Under the pieces are notes generated by a model. The model was not told where the DNA came from, made no database searches, and saw nothing but the letters and a program-made list of their open reading frames with translations. This document shows positions 1 to 7,776 of a stretch of DNA of 64,000 nucleotides, piece by piece. The stretch's first letter is position 1; every line of letters starts with the position of its first letter. The stretch is from Neobacillus niacini (lineage in GTDB: Bacteria > Bacillota > Bacilli > Bacillales > Cytobacillaceae), in assembly GCF_000759675.1 (NCBI RefSeq), contig NZ_BAWM01000152.1, positions 300,770 through 364,769 of the forward strand. Reading direction: 5' to 3'. A program made the position numbers and the translations under genes.

Positions 1-33
1 ATATGGAAAATTATTTTGCTTTGCAAAAAATTT

Positions 34-118
34 TGGTGCGGGTGAAGGGAGTTGAACCCCCACGCCTTGCGGCGCCAGATCCTAAGTCTGGTGCGTCTGC
101 CAATTCCGCCACACCCGC
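34..118 (-). tRNA. tRNA-Leu (anticodon UAG)
   Basis: On the minus strand the sequence folds as a class II tRNA: 7-bp acceptor stem (GCGGGTG/CACCCGC), D-arm with GGCAGACGC, anticodon loop CTTAGGA (anticodon TAG), a long variable arm (CGCCGCAAGGCG) typical of leucine tRNAs, and a TTCAACT T-loop. The CCA tail is encoded (positions 34-36). It reads codon CUA and its wobble partners. No other tRNA follows inside the window. Confidence 0.96.
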
Positions 119-382
119 ATAATAGAAAACTAAGTTGCTAACTTCGCTACGTCGTAGCAGCGACATTGATAATCTTACAACGAATTACGACAGAAATCAA
201 CACTAAATTTTAAGGATTTTTTTGGAAGTAAAAAAACTACTGAAATTATCCTACAATATATTAAATTCCTATAAAAACAGACACAGATTTTGTCACGAAA
301 AGATTAAAAAAATGGTTTAGAACCTTTTTTATGGGAAAAAATACAATATAATTCATTCCCCAAAAAAGGAGATGATGTAACC

Positions 383-529
383 TTGAGTTACAACCAGAAA
401 AAAGACGCCGAAAAAATTGGTCCGAATCATGTAGATCAGGAAGAAAACTCAAGTAACGGTGAGAAATCACCTGAATTTGATGTTTTTGGAACAGCGCTAA
501 ATGACTTACACAGTCCTTTTGAATTCTAA
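383..529 (+). CDS. 48-aa hypothetical acidic protein
   Basis: TTG start preceded by AAGGAGA about 10 nt upstream; the nearer ATGs at 372-377 run straight into a stop. The 48-residue product (MSYNQKKDAEKIGPN...) is hydrophilic, has no cysteine and no membrane segment, and ends in LNDLHSPFEF. A strong bidirectional terminator begins at the stop codon, which supports an independent transcript. I do not recognise the family; it could be a small sporulation or stress protein, but nothing in the sequence shows this. Confidence 0.55.
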   Translation: MSYNQKKDAEKIGPNHVDQEENSSNGEKSPEFDVFGTALNDLHSPFEF

Positions 530-580
530 AAAACCCAGTGTACAAAAGAAAAAGTTCTTTTTTGTACACTGGGTTTTTTA
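529..580. terminator. bidirectional intrinsic terminator
   Basis: A 17-bp inverted repeat (AACCCAGTGTACAAAA arms) is flanked by A- and T-runs, between the small plus-strand gene and the convergent methyltransferase gene. It can serve both. Confidence 0.85.
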
Positions 581-1351
581 CTTTCGCTTTAACGCCTTTA
601 AAATAATTGCTTCTCCAACAAAGGAAATAATTTTTTCATCTTGTATGACGATTCTAAATTTATCTTTAATCTTTTCGGAAGATTCAAGAATGTATTTGGT
701 TAAATAAGTCTTTTCTGATTCTGAAAGCTTCATGTTGGCACACCATGGTTCAAATCGAAACGTCTTCTCAAACCGGTGCCATTCAAAAACTTCCAAACCA
801 CTTTCCTCGAGCTTTTGGATCCATTCGGATTTCCTCCAGGCGCGAAAATGGCTATAATCACGTTTTTTCTCAATCGTATTATAAAATTGATCGAATTCCT
901 CAGTCTCGGGTACAACATTATCATCCAATAAAAATTGTCCACCTGGCTTCAATACTCGATGTACTTCTTTTATGAATAAATCCACATTCGGAAAATGATG
1001 TGGCGCAATCCTGCAGGTAACGATTTCAAACGACTCATCGGTAAAAGTCAATTTCTCGGCATCACCTTGAACAAATTCCACATTTTGATAACCATTTTCT
1101 TTAATGAATTCCTCAGCCGCTGCCAACATCTCAGAAGTAAGATCAACTGCTGTTACTTTTTTAACCAATGATGCAAACGCATTGGCTGTATGACCACCGC
1201 CTGTTGCAATATCAAGCAGAACTTCCTGTCCATTGATTTGGGCCATTTCCACCATCTTCAATAAGTCTTTACCATCCTTATGAATCGGACTGGAAACGTA
1301 CGAAGCAGCATTTTTTCCAAATTGCTGTTGAACGTCACTTTTAATATCCAT
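578..1351 (-). CDS. class I SAM-dependent methyltransferase
   Basis: 257-aa soluble methyltransferase of the UbiE/Methyltransf_11 type. SAM-binding motif I is DIATGGGHTA (residues ~46-55), motif II has AVDL (~69), and motif IV is CRIAPHHF (~112-119), followed by VHRVLKPGGQ. The C-terminal third probably shapes the acceptor pocket. It resembles the Bacillus YcgJ group, whose substrate is not established, so no substrate is assigned. The ATG start has AGAGGTG about 6 nt upstream. The gene is transcribed toward the terminator at 529-580 and looks monocistronic. Confidence 0.85.
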   Translation of the reverse strand: MDIKSDVQQQFGKNAASYVSSPIHKDGKDLLKMVEMAQINGQEVLLDIATGGGHTANAFASLVKKVTAVDLTSEMLAAAEEFIKENGYQNVEFVQGDAEKLTFTDESFEIVTCRIAPHHFPNVDLFIKEVHRVLKPGGQFLLDDNVVPETEEFDQFYNTIEKKRDYSHFRAWRKSEWIQKLEESGLEVFEWHRFEKTFRFEPWCANMKLSESEKTYLTKYILESSEKIKDKFRIVIQDEKIISFVGEAIILKALKRK

Positions 1352-1445
1352 TCTCTATCACCTCTTAATTCTAATTTATTCCATCTTGCTTATAAATAAA
1401 ATTACGAGGTTTTTATGATTTCCAATAAGAAAAACTTATGATGAT

Positions 1446-2201
1446 TTATAGTTCAAATTCTAGGACGACTGGACAATGATCACTGCCCATTATTTCACAA
1501 TGTATATCCGCGTTTTTTAAAGAATCACAAAGTCTTTCAGAGACAATAAAATAATCAATCCGCCAGCCAATATTACGCTCACGAACCTTTGCCATGTAGC
1601 TCCACCACGAATAGGCTCCTTCTTTTTCGGGATAAAAATGGCGATAGCTATCGACAAAACCTGACTCGAGCAGTGATGTCATCTTTCCACGCTCCTCAAC
1701 TGTGAAGCCAGAATTACCTAAATTAGATTTTGGATTTCTCAAGTCAATTTCCTGATGTGCCACATTTAAATCACCGCATAATACTACTGGCTTAACTTGG
1801 TCTAATTCTTTTAAATGTGAGATGATCCGATCTTCCCATTCTAATCGGTAACCCAGTCTCGCTAAATCTCTTTGAGAATTCGGTGTGTAAACATTCACAA
1901 GGTAAAACTTTTCAAATTCTAACGTAAGGATTCGGCCTTCATCTTGTGAATCCTCATTCCCTAAACCATAACGAACTGAAATTGGTTCCATTTTTGTAAA
2001 AACAGCAGTACCTGAATAGCCCTTTTTTTCAGCATAATTCCAGTATTGATGGTAACCTTCGAGGTCTAGGGAGATTTGACCTTCCTGTAATTTTGTCTCC
2101 TGTACACAGAACATATCTGCGTTAACTTCTTTAAAGTAATCTAAAAATCCTTTATTAACACAGGCTCTTAGCCCATTGACGTTCCAAGAAACTAATTTCA
2201 T
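1446..2201 (-). CDS. exoA: exodeoxyribonuclease III (AP endonuclease)
   Basis: 251 aa, the usual length of Bacillus ExoA. Hallmarks of the EEP nuclease family: LVSWNVNGLRA at the N terminus, CVQETKLQ (catalytic Glu ~36), YTPNSQ, the metal-binding GDLNVAH (~142-148), and the C-terminal GSDHCPV with the catalytic Asp-His pair. It cleaves the phosphodiester bond 5' of abasic sites in base-excision repair and in spore DNA repair. A spaced purine-rich RBS (AAGGAAGG) precedes the ATG. Confidence 0.95.
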   Translation of the reverse strand: MKLVSWNVNGLRACVNKGFLDYFKEVNADMFCVQETKLQEGQISLDLEGYHQYWNYAEKKGYSGTAVFTKMEPISVRYGLGNEDSQDEGRILTLEFEKFYLVNVYTPNSQRDLARLGYRLEWEDRIISHLKELDQVKPVVLCGDLNVAHQEIDLRNPKSNLGNSGFTVEERGKMTSLLESGFVDSYRHFYPEKEGAYSWWSYMAKVRERNIGWRIDYFIVSERLCDSLKNADIHCEIMGSDHCPVVLEFEL

Positions 2202-2378
2202 GATTTAAATTCCTTCCTAAGAAAATTACATAATAGATTGATAGAAGACATTGTATCAAGTTTAGATAATGATGGAAAGCACTTCGTTTTCATGATTCCA
2301 TTATTCTCTTAATAAATTTCAAAAATTTAGTTAGAATAATTTTAAAATAAGGCCGTCTCTATATCAAAGATTTAAAAA

Positions 2379-2410
2379 TAAAAAAAGCTTGGGTTAATTT
2401 TCCCAAGCCC
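2379..2410 (-). terminator. intrinsic terminator after MerR gene
   Basis: Read on the minus strand, a GCTTGGG/CCCAAGC-type stem is followed by a T-run, 23 nt past the stop of the MerR-family gene. Confidence 0.85.
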
Positions 2411-2432
2411 AACTATGAAGAGTTATTGCAGA

Positions 2433-3260
2433 TTATTTTTGATCGACTTGTATCATAATTTTGGTGACATAATGTTCCTTATGATTCTTTACAACAGAAT
2501 CATAGATATACTCTTCAAAAACATAATCTCCTAAGGATAAATATAAACGTTCAATCTCTAAAAAAAGTCGCTTATATGTGTTATGTATTGTTTTCTCATC
2601 CCCAATATGATATCCAATGATAAAATCACCCTTAACCGTTTGAAAATACGGATGTCCTTCCTTTGGATTTGGTTGTTCAATATATAAATAGCTATAATTA
2701 GTGAATTCTCCCTTTAATACTTGCTCCCGTTTCGTGATAACACCTATTGGATATCCAGTATCAAGATGTGATACGTTCAATTCATTTATAAAATCTGAAA
2801 CGACCTCTACAAATTCTTCTTCCGTTATATTTTCAATATTTCTACTTAAATAAAGTGTTGCCTCTGGTAATTGTTCAAGTGTAACTTGATGAAAATCAAG
2901 GTGTGACGCTTCTTCCATTAATGCTATTTGTGCCTCGATAAATTTTTCCTTCATTTCAATCTCCTGACGCTTTTTCACAATCTCTTCTTTTTTTTGATAC
3001 ATTATTGACAAATAACTTTCAGGAGATTTATTTTGCATGTATTGTCGAATATCGTTAAGCGACATATCAAGATCTTTTAATAAATCAATAACAAAGAATA
3101 ACTCTATTTGGCGAATTGAATAATAACGGTACCCTTTTTCATTTTTCAATATCGGAGACAAAAGTCCAATTTGATCGTAGTAAAAGAGAGTCTGTTTGTT
3201 TACTTTGCAAAGCTTCGCAAATTCACCCGTAGATAAATATTTTCCATTCTTTTTATTCAT
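2433..3260 (-). CDS. MerR-family multidrug-type regulator (BltR/BmrR-like)
   Basis: 275 aa. An N-terminal MerR winged helix (residues ~10-78: STGEFAKLCKVNKQTLFYYDQ, then GYRYYS) is followed by a dimerisation coiled coil (~85-120) and a C-terminal GyrI-like effector domain (~120-270), the layout of drug-sensing BmrR and BltR. It lies divergently from an MFS pump, exactly as bltR lies next to blt in B. subtilis. Its own start is only ~18 nt from the operator-promoter, so autoregulation is likely. The RBS is weak. The ligand cannot be told from sequence. Confidence 0.88.
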   Translation of the reverse strand: MNKKNGKYLSTGEFAKLCKVNKQTLFYYDQIGLLSPILKNEKGYRYYSIRQIELFFVIDLLKDLDMSLNDIRQYMQNKSPESYLSIMYQKKEEIVKKRQEIEMKEKFIEAQIALMEEASHLDFHQVTLEQLPEATLYLSRNIENITEEEFVEVVSDFINELNVSHLDTGYPIGVITKREQVLKGEFTNYSYLYIEQPNPKEGHPYFQTVKGDFIIGYHIGDEKTIHNTYKRLFLEIERLYLSLGDYVFEEYIYDSVVKNHKEHYVTKIMIQVDQK

Positions 3261-3277
3261 TTTTTACCGCACCACCC

Positions 3278-3308
3278 TTGACTATATAGTTACTATATAC
3301 ACTAGGAT
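3278..3308 (+). promoter_or_regulatory. MerR-type promoter/operator
   Basis: TTGACT (-35, 3278-3283) and TAGGAT (-10, 3303-3308) are separated by a 19-nt spacer containing a perfect dyad ATATAG-TTA-CTATAT (3284-3298). Over-long spacers holding a palindrome are the signature of promoters untwisted by MerR-family activators. It reads into the MFS gene. Confidence 0.8.
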
Positions 3309-3365
3309 GGAAAATGTAAACAAATGATAAACAATAAGTTAGTTTTGTTAAGGAGAATGTAGAAG

Positions 3366-4559
3366 ATGAAGACTCAAAAAGTCACCTTAGGATTATTATT
3401 AATGAATTTATTCATAGCCTTTTTGGGAATTGGACTTGTGATTCCAGTTTTACCTACGCTAATGAATGAATTAGGCATAACGGGAACAACAGTTGGTTAT
3501 TTAACAGCAGCTTTCGCAATTGCTCAATTGATTGTTTCACCATTTGCAGGGAAAGCCGTCGATAAATTCGGCAGGAAAATTATGATTGTAATTGGCTTAT
3601 TTATTTTCGGCATCTCAGAATTATTATTTGGAATCGGCAAAGAAATTGAAATGTTATTTCTCTCTCGTATTTTAGGTGGAATTAGTGCCGCATTCATTAT
3701 GCCTGCGGTTACGGCTTATATTTCAGATATAACAAATTTGGATACTCGTCCCAAAGCACTCGGTTATATGTCAGCTGCCATTAGTACAGGATTTATCATC
3801 GGTCCGGGTATTGGTGGATTCTTAGCGGAATTTGGAACACGTATACCATTCTTTTTCGCAGGTGCACTTGGTACAATAGCTGCCATTCTTTCGATTATTT
3901 TATTATCTGAGCCAGATCGTACAAAGGAAAATAATGAACATGTCTCAGAAGCTAAGAATGGCTTCAAACGTATGATTGCACCAAAATATTTCCTTGCGTT
4001 TATTTTAATTTTTATTGCCTCGTTTGGTTTAGCAGCTTTTGAATCGTTCTTTAGTCTATTTGTAGACCACAAATTTCAATTTAAACCATCCGATATAGCC
4101 ATTGTTATTACAGGTGGTGCAATTTTTGGTGCAATTTCACAAGTAATATTGTTTGATAGGCTTACACGGATTTGGGGTGAAATTAAACTGATTCGATACA
4201 GTTTAATATTATCAGCCTTGCTTGTCTTTTTAATGACCGTTGTGCATTCATATTTCTCTATTTTACTTGTTACATTTATAGTTTTTGTAGGATTCGATTT
4301 ATTCCGACCAGCAGTTACTTCATACCTTTCAAATATCGCCGGGAACGAACAAGGTTTCGTTGGTGGAATGAACTCTATGTTTACAAGTTTAGCGAACATT
4401 TGTGGACCAATCATAGGGGGTATATTATTTGATATAGATATTAACTACCCTTACTACATTGCCACTGTGATCCTATCTCTAGGAATCGTTATTACATTGT
4501 TCTGGAAGAGGCAAGCAAATGTGTCTTCTAACAAAGTGAAGGCTAGTGTAGCTAATTAA
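3366..4559 (+). CDS. MFS multidrug efflux transporter (Bmr/Blt/NorA-like)
   Basis: 397 aa with about 12 predicted membrane helices. MFS motif A appears as GKAVDKFGRK (~62-71) in the loop after TM2, and motif C as GFIIGPGIGG (~141-150) in TM5, typical of drug:H+ antiporters of the DHA1 family. N-terminal GLVIPVLPTLM matches NorA/Bmr-type pumps. The ATG has AAGGAGA upstream. The divergent MerR regulator and the MerR-type promoter imply drug-induced expression. The exact substrate range is unknown. Confidence 0.9.
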   Translation: MKTQKVTLGLLLMNLFIAFLGIGLVIPVLPTLMNELGITGTTVGYLTAAFAIAQLIVSPFAGKAVDKFGRKIMIVIGLFIFGISELLFGIGKEIEMLFLSRILGGISAAFIMPAVTAYISDITNLDTRPKALGYMSAAISTGFIIGPGIGGFLAEFGTRIPFFFAGALGTIAAILSIILLSEPDRTKENNEHVSEAKNGFKRMIAPKYFLAFILIFIASFGLAAFESFFSLFVDHKFQFKPSDIAIVITGGAIFGAISQVILFDRLTRIWGEIKLIRYSLILSALLVFLMTVVHSYFSILLVTFIVFVGFDLFRPAVTSYLSNIAGNEQGFVGGMNSMFTSLANICGPIIGGILFDIDINYPYYIATVILSLGIVITLFWKRQANVSSNKVKASVAN

Positions 4560-4589
4560 TCAAATTATAATTAGTTGAACAATCAGAAG

Positions 4590-4628
4590 AAAAAATGGCT
4601 CAATTCTAATGAACTGAGCCATTTTTTT
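4590..4628. terminator. bidirectional intrinsic terminator
   Basis: ATGGCTCA...TGAGCCAT stem with A- and T-runs between the convergent MFS and deacetylase-like genes; the last bases overlap the stop region of the minus-strand gene. Confidence 0.85.
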
Positions 4629-5412
4629 ATGGGACGAAATATTGTTCTGTTAATTTTATTGAAAATAGCTGCGAGGCGGGTACTATTTTGATATTGCGTT
4701 GCTTAAATTCATCCATCGATTGAAAAATCCCTACATAGCAAACCTTTCCTGTTACCCCAACATGACCAATGGCAATTCCCCTGCCAGTGAATTCAGTTAT
4801 TTTAGCCAATCTCATCATCTGTTTTCTCACATGGCTAGACGATGAAATGTCATCAAGGAAAACATCTCTTTTTAAAAGCGGCACATTCAATTCCTTCGCA
4901 ACTTTTGGAAACTTTGATTTTGGGCTTGTTGCACTATCGATAATATACAACTTTCTCTCTTTCGCCACTTCAACAATGGCTCTGACGATTTCCTCGTCCT
5001 CTACCGCAAGAGAGCCCATATGATTATTCATCCCAACTGCATATGGAACGGACTTTAATGCTTCCTCCACCCTTTGTTTAACCTCTTTAGTTGAAAGATC
5101 GACCGTAATCGGTTTGGGACCCAGCCAAGATCGCTTCCCTTTTTTTGGTTGCATGGGTAAATGAACGATTACCTCAAATCCATTTTTATGCGCCCATTCG
5201 GCATGCTTCTTTGAATGTTCTGTAAAAGGCATGACCGCAGCGGTAATCGGAATGTCTCCTTCAAGGAAATCCCTAACTCCGCCTGTTCCACCACCAAAAT
5301 CATCAATAATAATAGCCGCTTTAAGCTGTTTTTTATCATTTTTCTCAGCTGATGCTGGATTTTGTAAGGATAGCAACAAAAATGGGATAAGTAACAGAGC
5401 AAACCTTTTCAT
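4627..5412 (-). CDS. divergent polysaccharide deacetylase family protein (exported)
   Basis: 261 aa. Sec signal peptide at residues 1-22 (MKRFALLLIPFLLLS, then ASA-E). The mature part belongs to the divergent polysaccharide deacetylase (YibQ-like) group: AAIIIDDFGGG near the start (paired Asp), VHLPMQP, GMNNHMGS (~128) and IAIGHVG (~213), which keep Asp/His residues of a NodB-like fold. It probably acts on a cell-envelope glycan outside the membrane; the substrate is not known for this family. The gene stands alone between terminators. Confidence 0.82.
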   Translation of the reverse strand: MKRFALLLIPFLLLSLQNPASAEKNDKKQLKAAIIIDDFGGGTGGVRDFLEGDIPITAAVMPFTEHSKKHAEWAHKNGFEVIVHLPMQPKKGKRSWLGPKPITVDLSTKEVKQRVEEALKSVPYAVGMNNHMGSLAVEDEEIVRAIVEVAKERKLYIIDSATSPKSKFPKVAKELNVPLLKRDVFLDDISSSSHVRKQMMRLAKITEFTGRGIAIGHVGVTGKVCYVGIFQSMDEFKQRNIKIVPASQLFSIKLTEQYFVP

Positions 5413-5489
5413 AAAAACCTCCCATGGTAATGATTTAAGGTTACTTTGCCCTTAGAGAATAGATTCATTCCTTGAGGAATTGATGGTAC

Positions 5490-5520
5490 AAAAAAAGGAC
5501 CTTATGACAAGGTCCTTTTA
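5490..5520 (-). terminator. intrinsic terminator after ppiB
   Basis: AAAGGACCTTG/CAAGGTCCTTT-type stem 9 nt beyond the ppiB stop, followed on the minus strand by a T-run. Confidence 0.85.
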
Positions 5521-5528
5521 ACTAACGA

Positions 5529-5969
5529 CTATTCTTCGTCGTATACTTCCACTTTTTCCATGATATCGCCATTTCTCATTGCTTTCGCTGCCTCAAGACC
5601 AGTAGTCACTTTACCAAAAACAGTGTGAACACCATTCAGATGTGGCTGAGACTCATGAACGATAAAGAATTGGCTGCCGCCTGTATCTTTACCAGCATGT
5701 GCCATAGAAAGTGCACCTGGTACATGTGTGTGTGGATTTCCTTGTGTTTCACATTTAATGGTGTAGCCTGGACCACCCGTTCCACGACCTTCTGGGCATC
5801 CCCCTTGGCTAACGAAACCAGGAATAACGCGGTGGAATGTTAAACCATTGTAAAAGCCGCTATTAACTAACTTTTCAAAGTTTTCAACGGTACCTGGTGC
5901 TTCGTTTGGATACAATTCAAATTCGATTTTTTCACCATTTTGCATGTGAATATGTCCTTTTTTTGCCAC
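5529..5969 (-). CDS. ppiB: cyclophilin-type peptidyl-prolyl cis-trans isomerase
   Basis: Cytoplasmic cyclophilin, 146 aa from the preferred GTG start. An ATG nine bases further upstream overlaps the RBS AAGGAG, so GTG ([10 protein letters not shown]) is better spaced. The cyclophilin core is intact: [15 protein letters not shown] (active-site Arg and Phe), [12 protein letters not shown] and HTVFGKV. It catalyses prolyl isomerisation during folding. Close in sequence and length to B. subtilis PpiB. Monocistronic, with its own terminator. Confidence 0.95.
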   Translation of the reverse strand: MAKKGHIHMQNGEKIEFELYPNEAPGTVENFEKLVNSGFYNGLTFHRVIPGFVSQGGCPEGRGTGGPGYTIKCETQGNPHTHVPGALSMAHAGKDTGGSQFFIVHESQPHLNGVHTVFGKVTTGLEAAKAMRNGDIMEKVEVYDEE

Positions 5970-6060
5970 TATTACCATCTCCTTATGTAAAAAAATTCAT
6001 TTTAATCATACACTTTCCACAGCAGAAAAGAAAGTTCCATGGTTTAAATCAATAAATTTG

Positions 6061-6195
6061 TGGTACTATAACAGTACCCCTTCCGAACATTCGCTTGTTG
6101 CGGGACACTTAACCACTGTACGGACGGAAGGGGTACGTAGTGTCGCTTCTTAGCGGCATTGCAAAAAGCCAAGACTTCGGTCTTGGCTTTTTTAA
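6061..6195 (+). ncRNA. candidate structured small RNA
   Basis: An extended -10-like TGGTACTAT (6061-6069) is followed by a perfect 12-bp stem GTACCCCTTCCG (6074-6085) / CGGAAGGGGTAC (6125-6136), a small CGCT...AGCG hairpin (~6143-6155), and a strong terminator GCCAAGAC-TTCG-GTCTTGGC plus T-run ending at ~6195. No open reading frame with an RBS is present. The layout (promoter-like element, stems, terminator, ~120 nt) is that of a small RNA convergent with the next gene. Identity unknown; strand inferred from terminator and promoter. Confidence 0.55.
6163..6194. terminator. intrinsic terminator (shared)
   Basis: AAAAAGCCAAGAC-TTCG-GTCTTGGCTTTTTT, a UUCG-capped stem with A-run and T-run on opposite sides. 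It ends the candidate small RNA on the plus strand and can end the CBO0543-like gene on the minus strand. Confidence 0.88.
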
Positions 6196-6641
6196 TGTTC
6201 TTTATTTGTCAATAGATAAAATAAATAAATAAATGAGAAGAAAACCAAATAGCCATAGGAGCTATATATATGCTTCCAGTCACTAGAATGCTCAAAAAGA
6301 CCAAACAGTTCAGAAAACCTCTCAAAGATGGGCATTAATAGGCTGAGAAATAAAGTAATTCCCACTTTTCCCCATTTATTTACCTGCTTCATCTTAATAA
6401 GGTACACTAGGACAAGAGTTGGAAGCCCTACGAAGGTGAAAGCAATATTAATCGAAAATACCTCAGGAAACGGTCTTATTGGGAACATGTACATATTCTT
6501 GCCAACAAAATAAAGATCCAAGCTAGTACCCAGCAATATCGCCAAAAGTACTGCAGGGGCATATTCTTTAATCAAAAATGGTAATGACTTTTTTTGCCAA
6601 GGCGGCAAGTTCAAGCCTTTCGAGCGTTTTACAGTATTCAT
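6192..6641 (-). CDS. small multi-pass membrane protein (CBO0543-like)
   Basis: 149 aa from ATG at 6641, chosen because GGGGAGA lies 7 nt upstream; a TTG two codons earlier is also open. Four hydrophobic segments (about residues 25-43, 62-82, 92-108, 128-145) with a conserved-looking LGTSLDLYFVGKNMYMFP. It resembles the CBO0543 family of uncharacterised Bacillaceae membrane proteins. It overlaps the 3' end of the upstream DUF2515 gene by ~74 nt in another frame, suggesting translational coupling. No function can be assigned. Confidence 0.7.
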   Translation of the reverse strand: MNTVKRSKGLNLPPWQKKSLPFLIKEYAPAVLLAILLGTSLDLYFVGKNMYMFPIRPFPEVFSINIAFTFVGLPTLVLVYLIKMKQVNKWGKVGITLFLSLLMPIFERFSELFGLFEHSSDWKHIYSSYGYLVFFSFIYLFYLLTNKEH

Positions 6642-7695
6642 ATTCAATCTCCCCGTTTATTTGTGTTTCACTAAGCTCCGAGAGATAGTCGGCTACCTGC
6701 CAATCACTAAACCAATCTCCCTTTTCCGCTTCTTGGTGATGAACATTTTTCCATGCAGACGTTAAATCTGGACTATATATTCTTCTAGCCCCCCATCTCA
6801 GCTTGCAGGCATTTAAACGAAGCTGATAAGGAATCCCAGGAATTCCTTCGTTTACATTATTAAAGATATGCGGCCAATAATCTTTTCTTGAACCTGTATG
6901 TGGTTGAGCTTTTGACCAGTCTACGAATTGATTTAATCTTTGAAAAAGGACAGCATACAATCTTTTTCCTAATAAAATACGCTCATGTAAGGATTGAAAT
7001 TGATGGAGCGTTTGCCCGGCTAGACTCTTTTTTCGATAGGGAAACAAAATATGATTAAAAGAAAGGTAATCCTGTAGTTTAAACTCCAATGTGTTTAAAA
7101 CATCCTTTTGATAGATTGGGTTTTGGATCACCCTTTTTTCCAAATAATTTTGCTCATTAATAACGAGAGCTATTGTGAGAATGTACGGGTCTGGTCTCCT
7201 CCAAAAATAATTCCAAATAGTATCCATGAAGGTAGAAACATTTAAATATGGCAGCAGGTAAAAAAGTGGTTTATTTCTATTTAAGCTTTCACTGTATAGT
7301 AAAAATTGTGGATAGGCGTCTTGAAAAATCAGCCAATTTCCCCGCTCTAAAAAAGTAAAATAGGCATTCCTTTCTTTTTTCGTAAGCAGACGTGTGAGGA
7401 GATCACCCTTTAGATCGGTCATGTTCCAGCCGCCATTCCTTGATACCATATGACCTAGGAATGCCCAATGGATTTCGGGATGTTTTTGATAAAAATCAAA
7501 ATAAGCCTTAGTCCTTATGACATTATTCTGGTTCAGTTCCCTTGTATTCCTCCTTATCCTTTCTAAAAGACCCTTATCATCATTTGTTAATTTATTGTTG
7601 TCGATGACGGCTGTCTGTTTCATTTTTTCCTTTAATTCATCCTTAATGGTTTCAATCGGCGGTTTTTCCCTGCTTCTGATAAAAAAAATAACCAT
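6568..7695 (-). CDS. DUF2515 family protein (YppC-like)
   Basis: 375 aa, cytosolic. The block NVIRTKAYFDFYQKHPEIHW, then HMVSRNGGWNMTDLKGDL (residues ~58-97) is the signature of the DUF2515 family represented by B. subtilis YppC, whose function is unknown. The N-terminal ~15 residues are mildly hydrophobic. It is divergent from the squalene-hopene cyclase gene, and its 3' end overlaps the small membrane-protein gene, so the two form an operon. Confidence 0.78.
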   Translation of the reverse strand: MVIFFIRSREKPPIETIKDELKEKMKQTAVIDNNKLTNDDKGLLERIRRNTRELNQNNVIRTKAYFDFYQKHPEIHWAFLGHMVSRNGGWNMTDLKGDLLTRLLTKKERNAYFTFLERGNWLIFQDAYPQFLLYSESLNRNKPLFYLLPYLNVSTFMDTIWNYFWRRPDPYILTIALVINEQNYLEKRVIQNPIYQKDVLNTLEFKLQDYLSFNHILFPYRKKSLAGQTLHQFQSLHERILLGKRLYAVLFQRLNQFVDWSKAQPHTGSRKDYWPHIFNNVNEGIPGIPYQLRLNACKLRWGARRIYSPDLTSAWKNVHHQEAEKGDWFSDWQVADYLSELSETQINGEIEYEYCKTLERLELAALAKKVITIFD

Positions 7696-7776
7696 TACCT
7701 CCCTCGAGAATTCTCCTTCTAGTTCCTGAATATGTATAGATGAGAATATTCAATTGGGAGAGGATGAACGCTTGCG

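Noticed and set aside
133-168. Palindromic stretch next to the tRNA (CTACGTCGTAG) as an integration site.
   Set aside because: No repeat of the tRNA end and no integrase in the window; it may simply be part of the tRNA promoter region.
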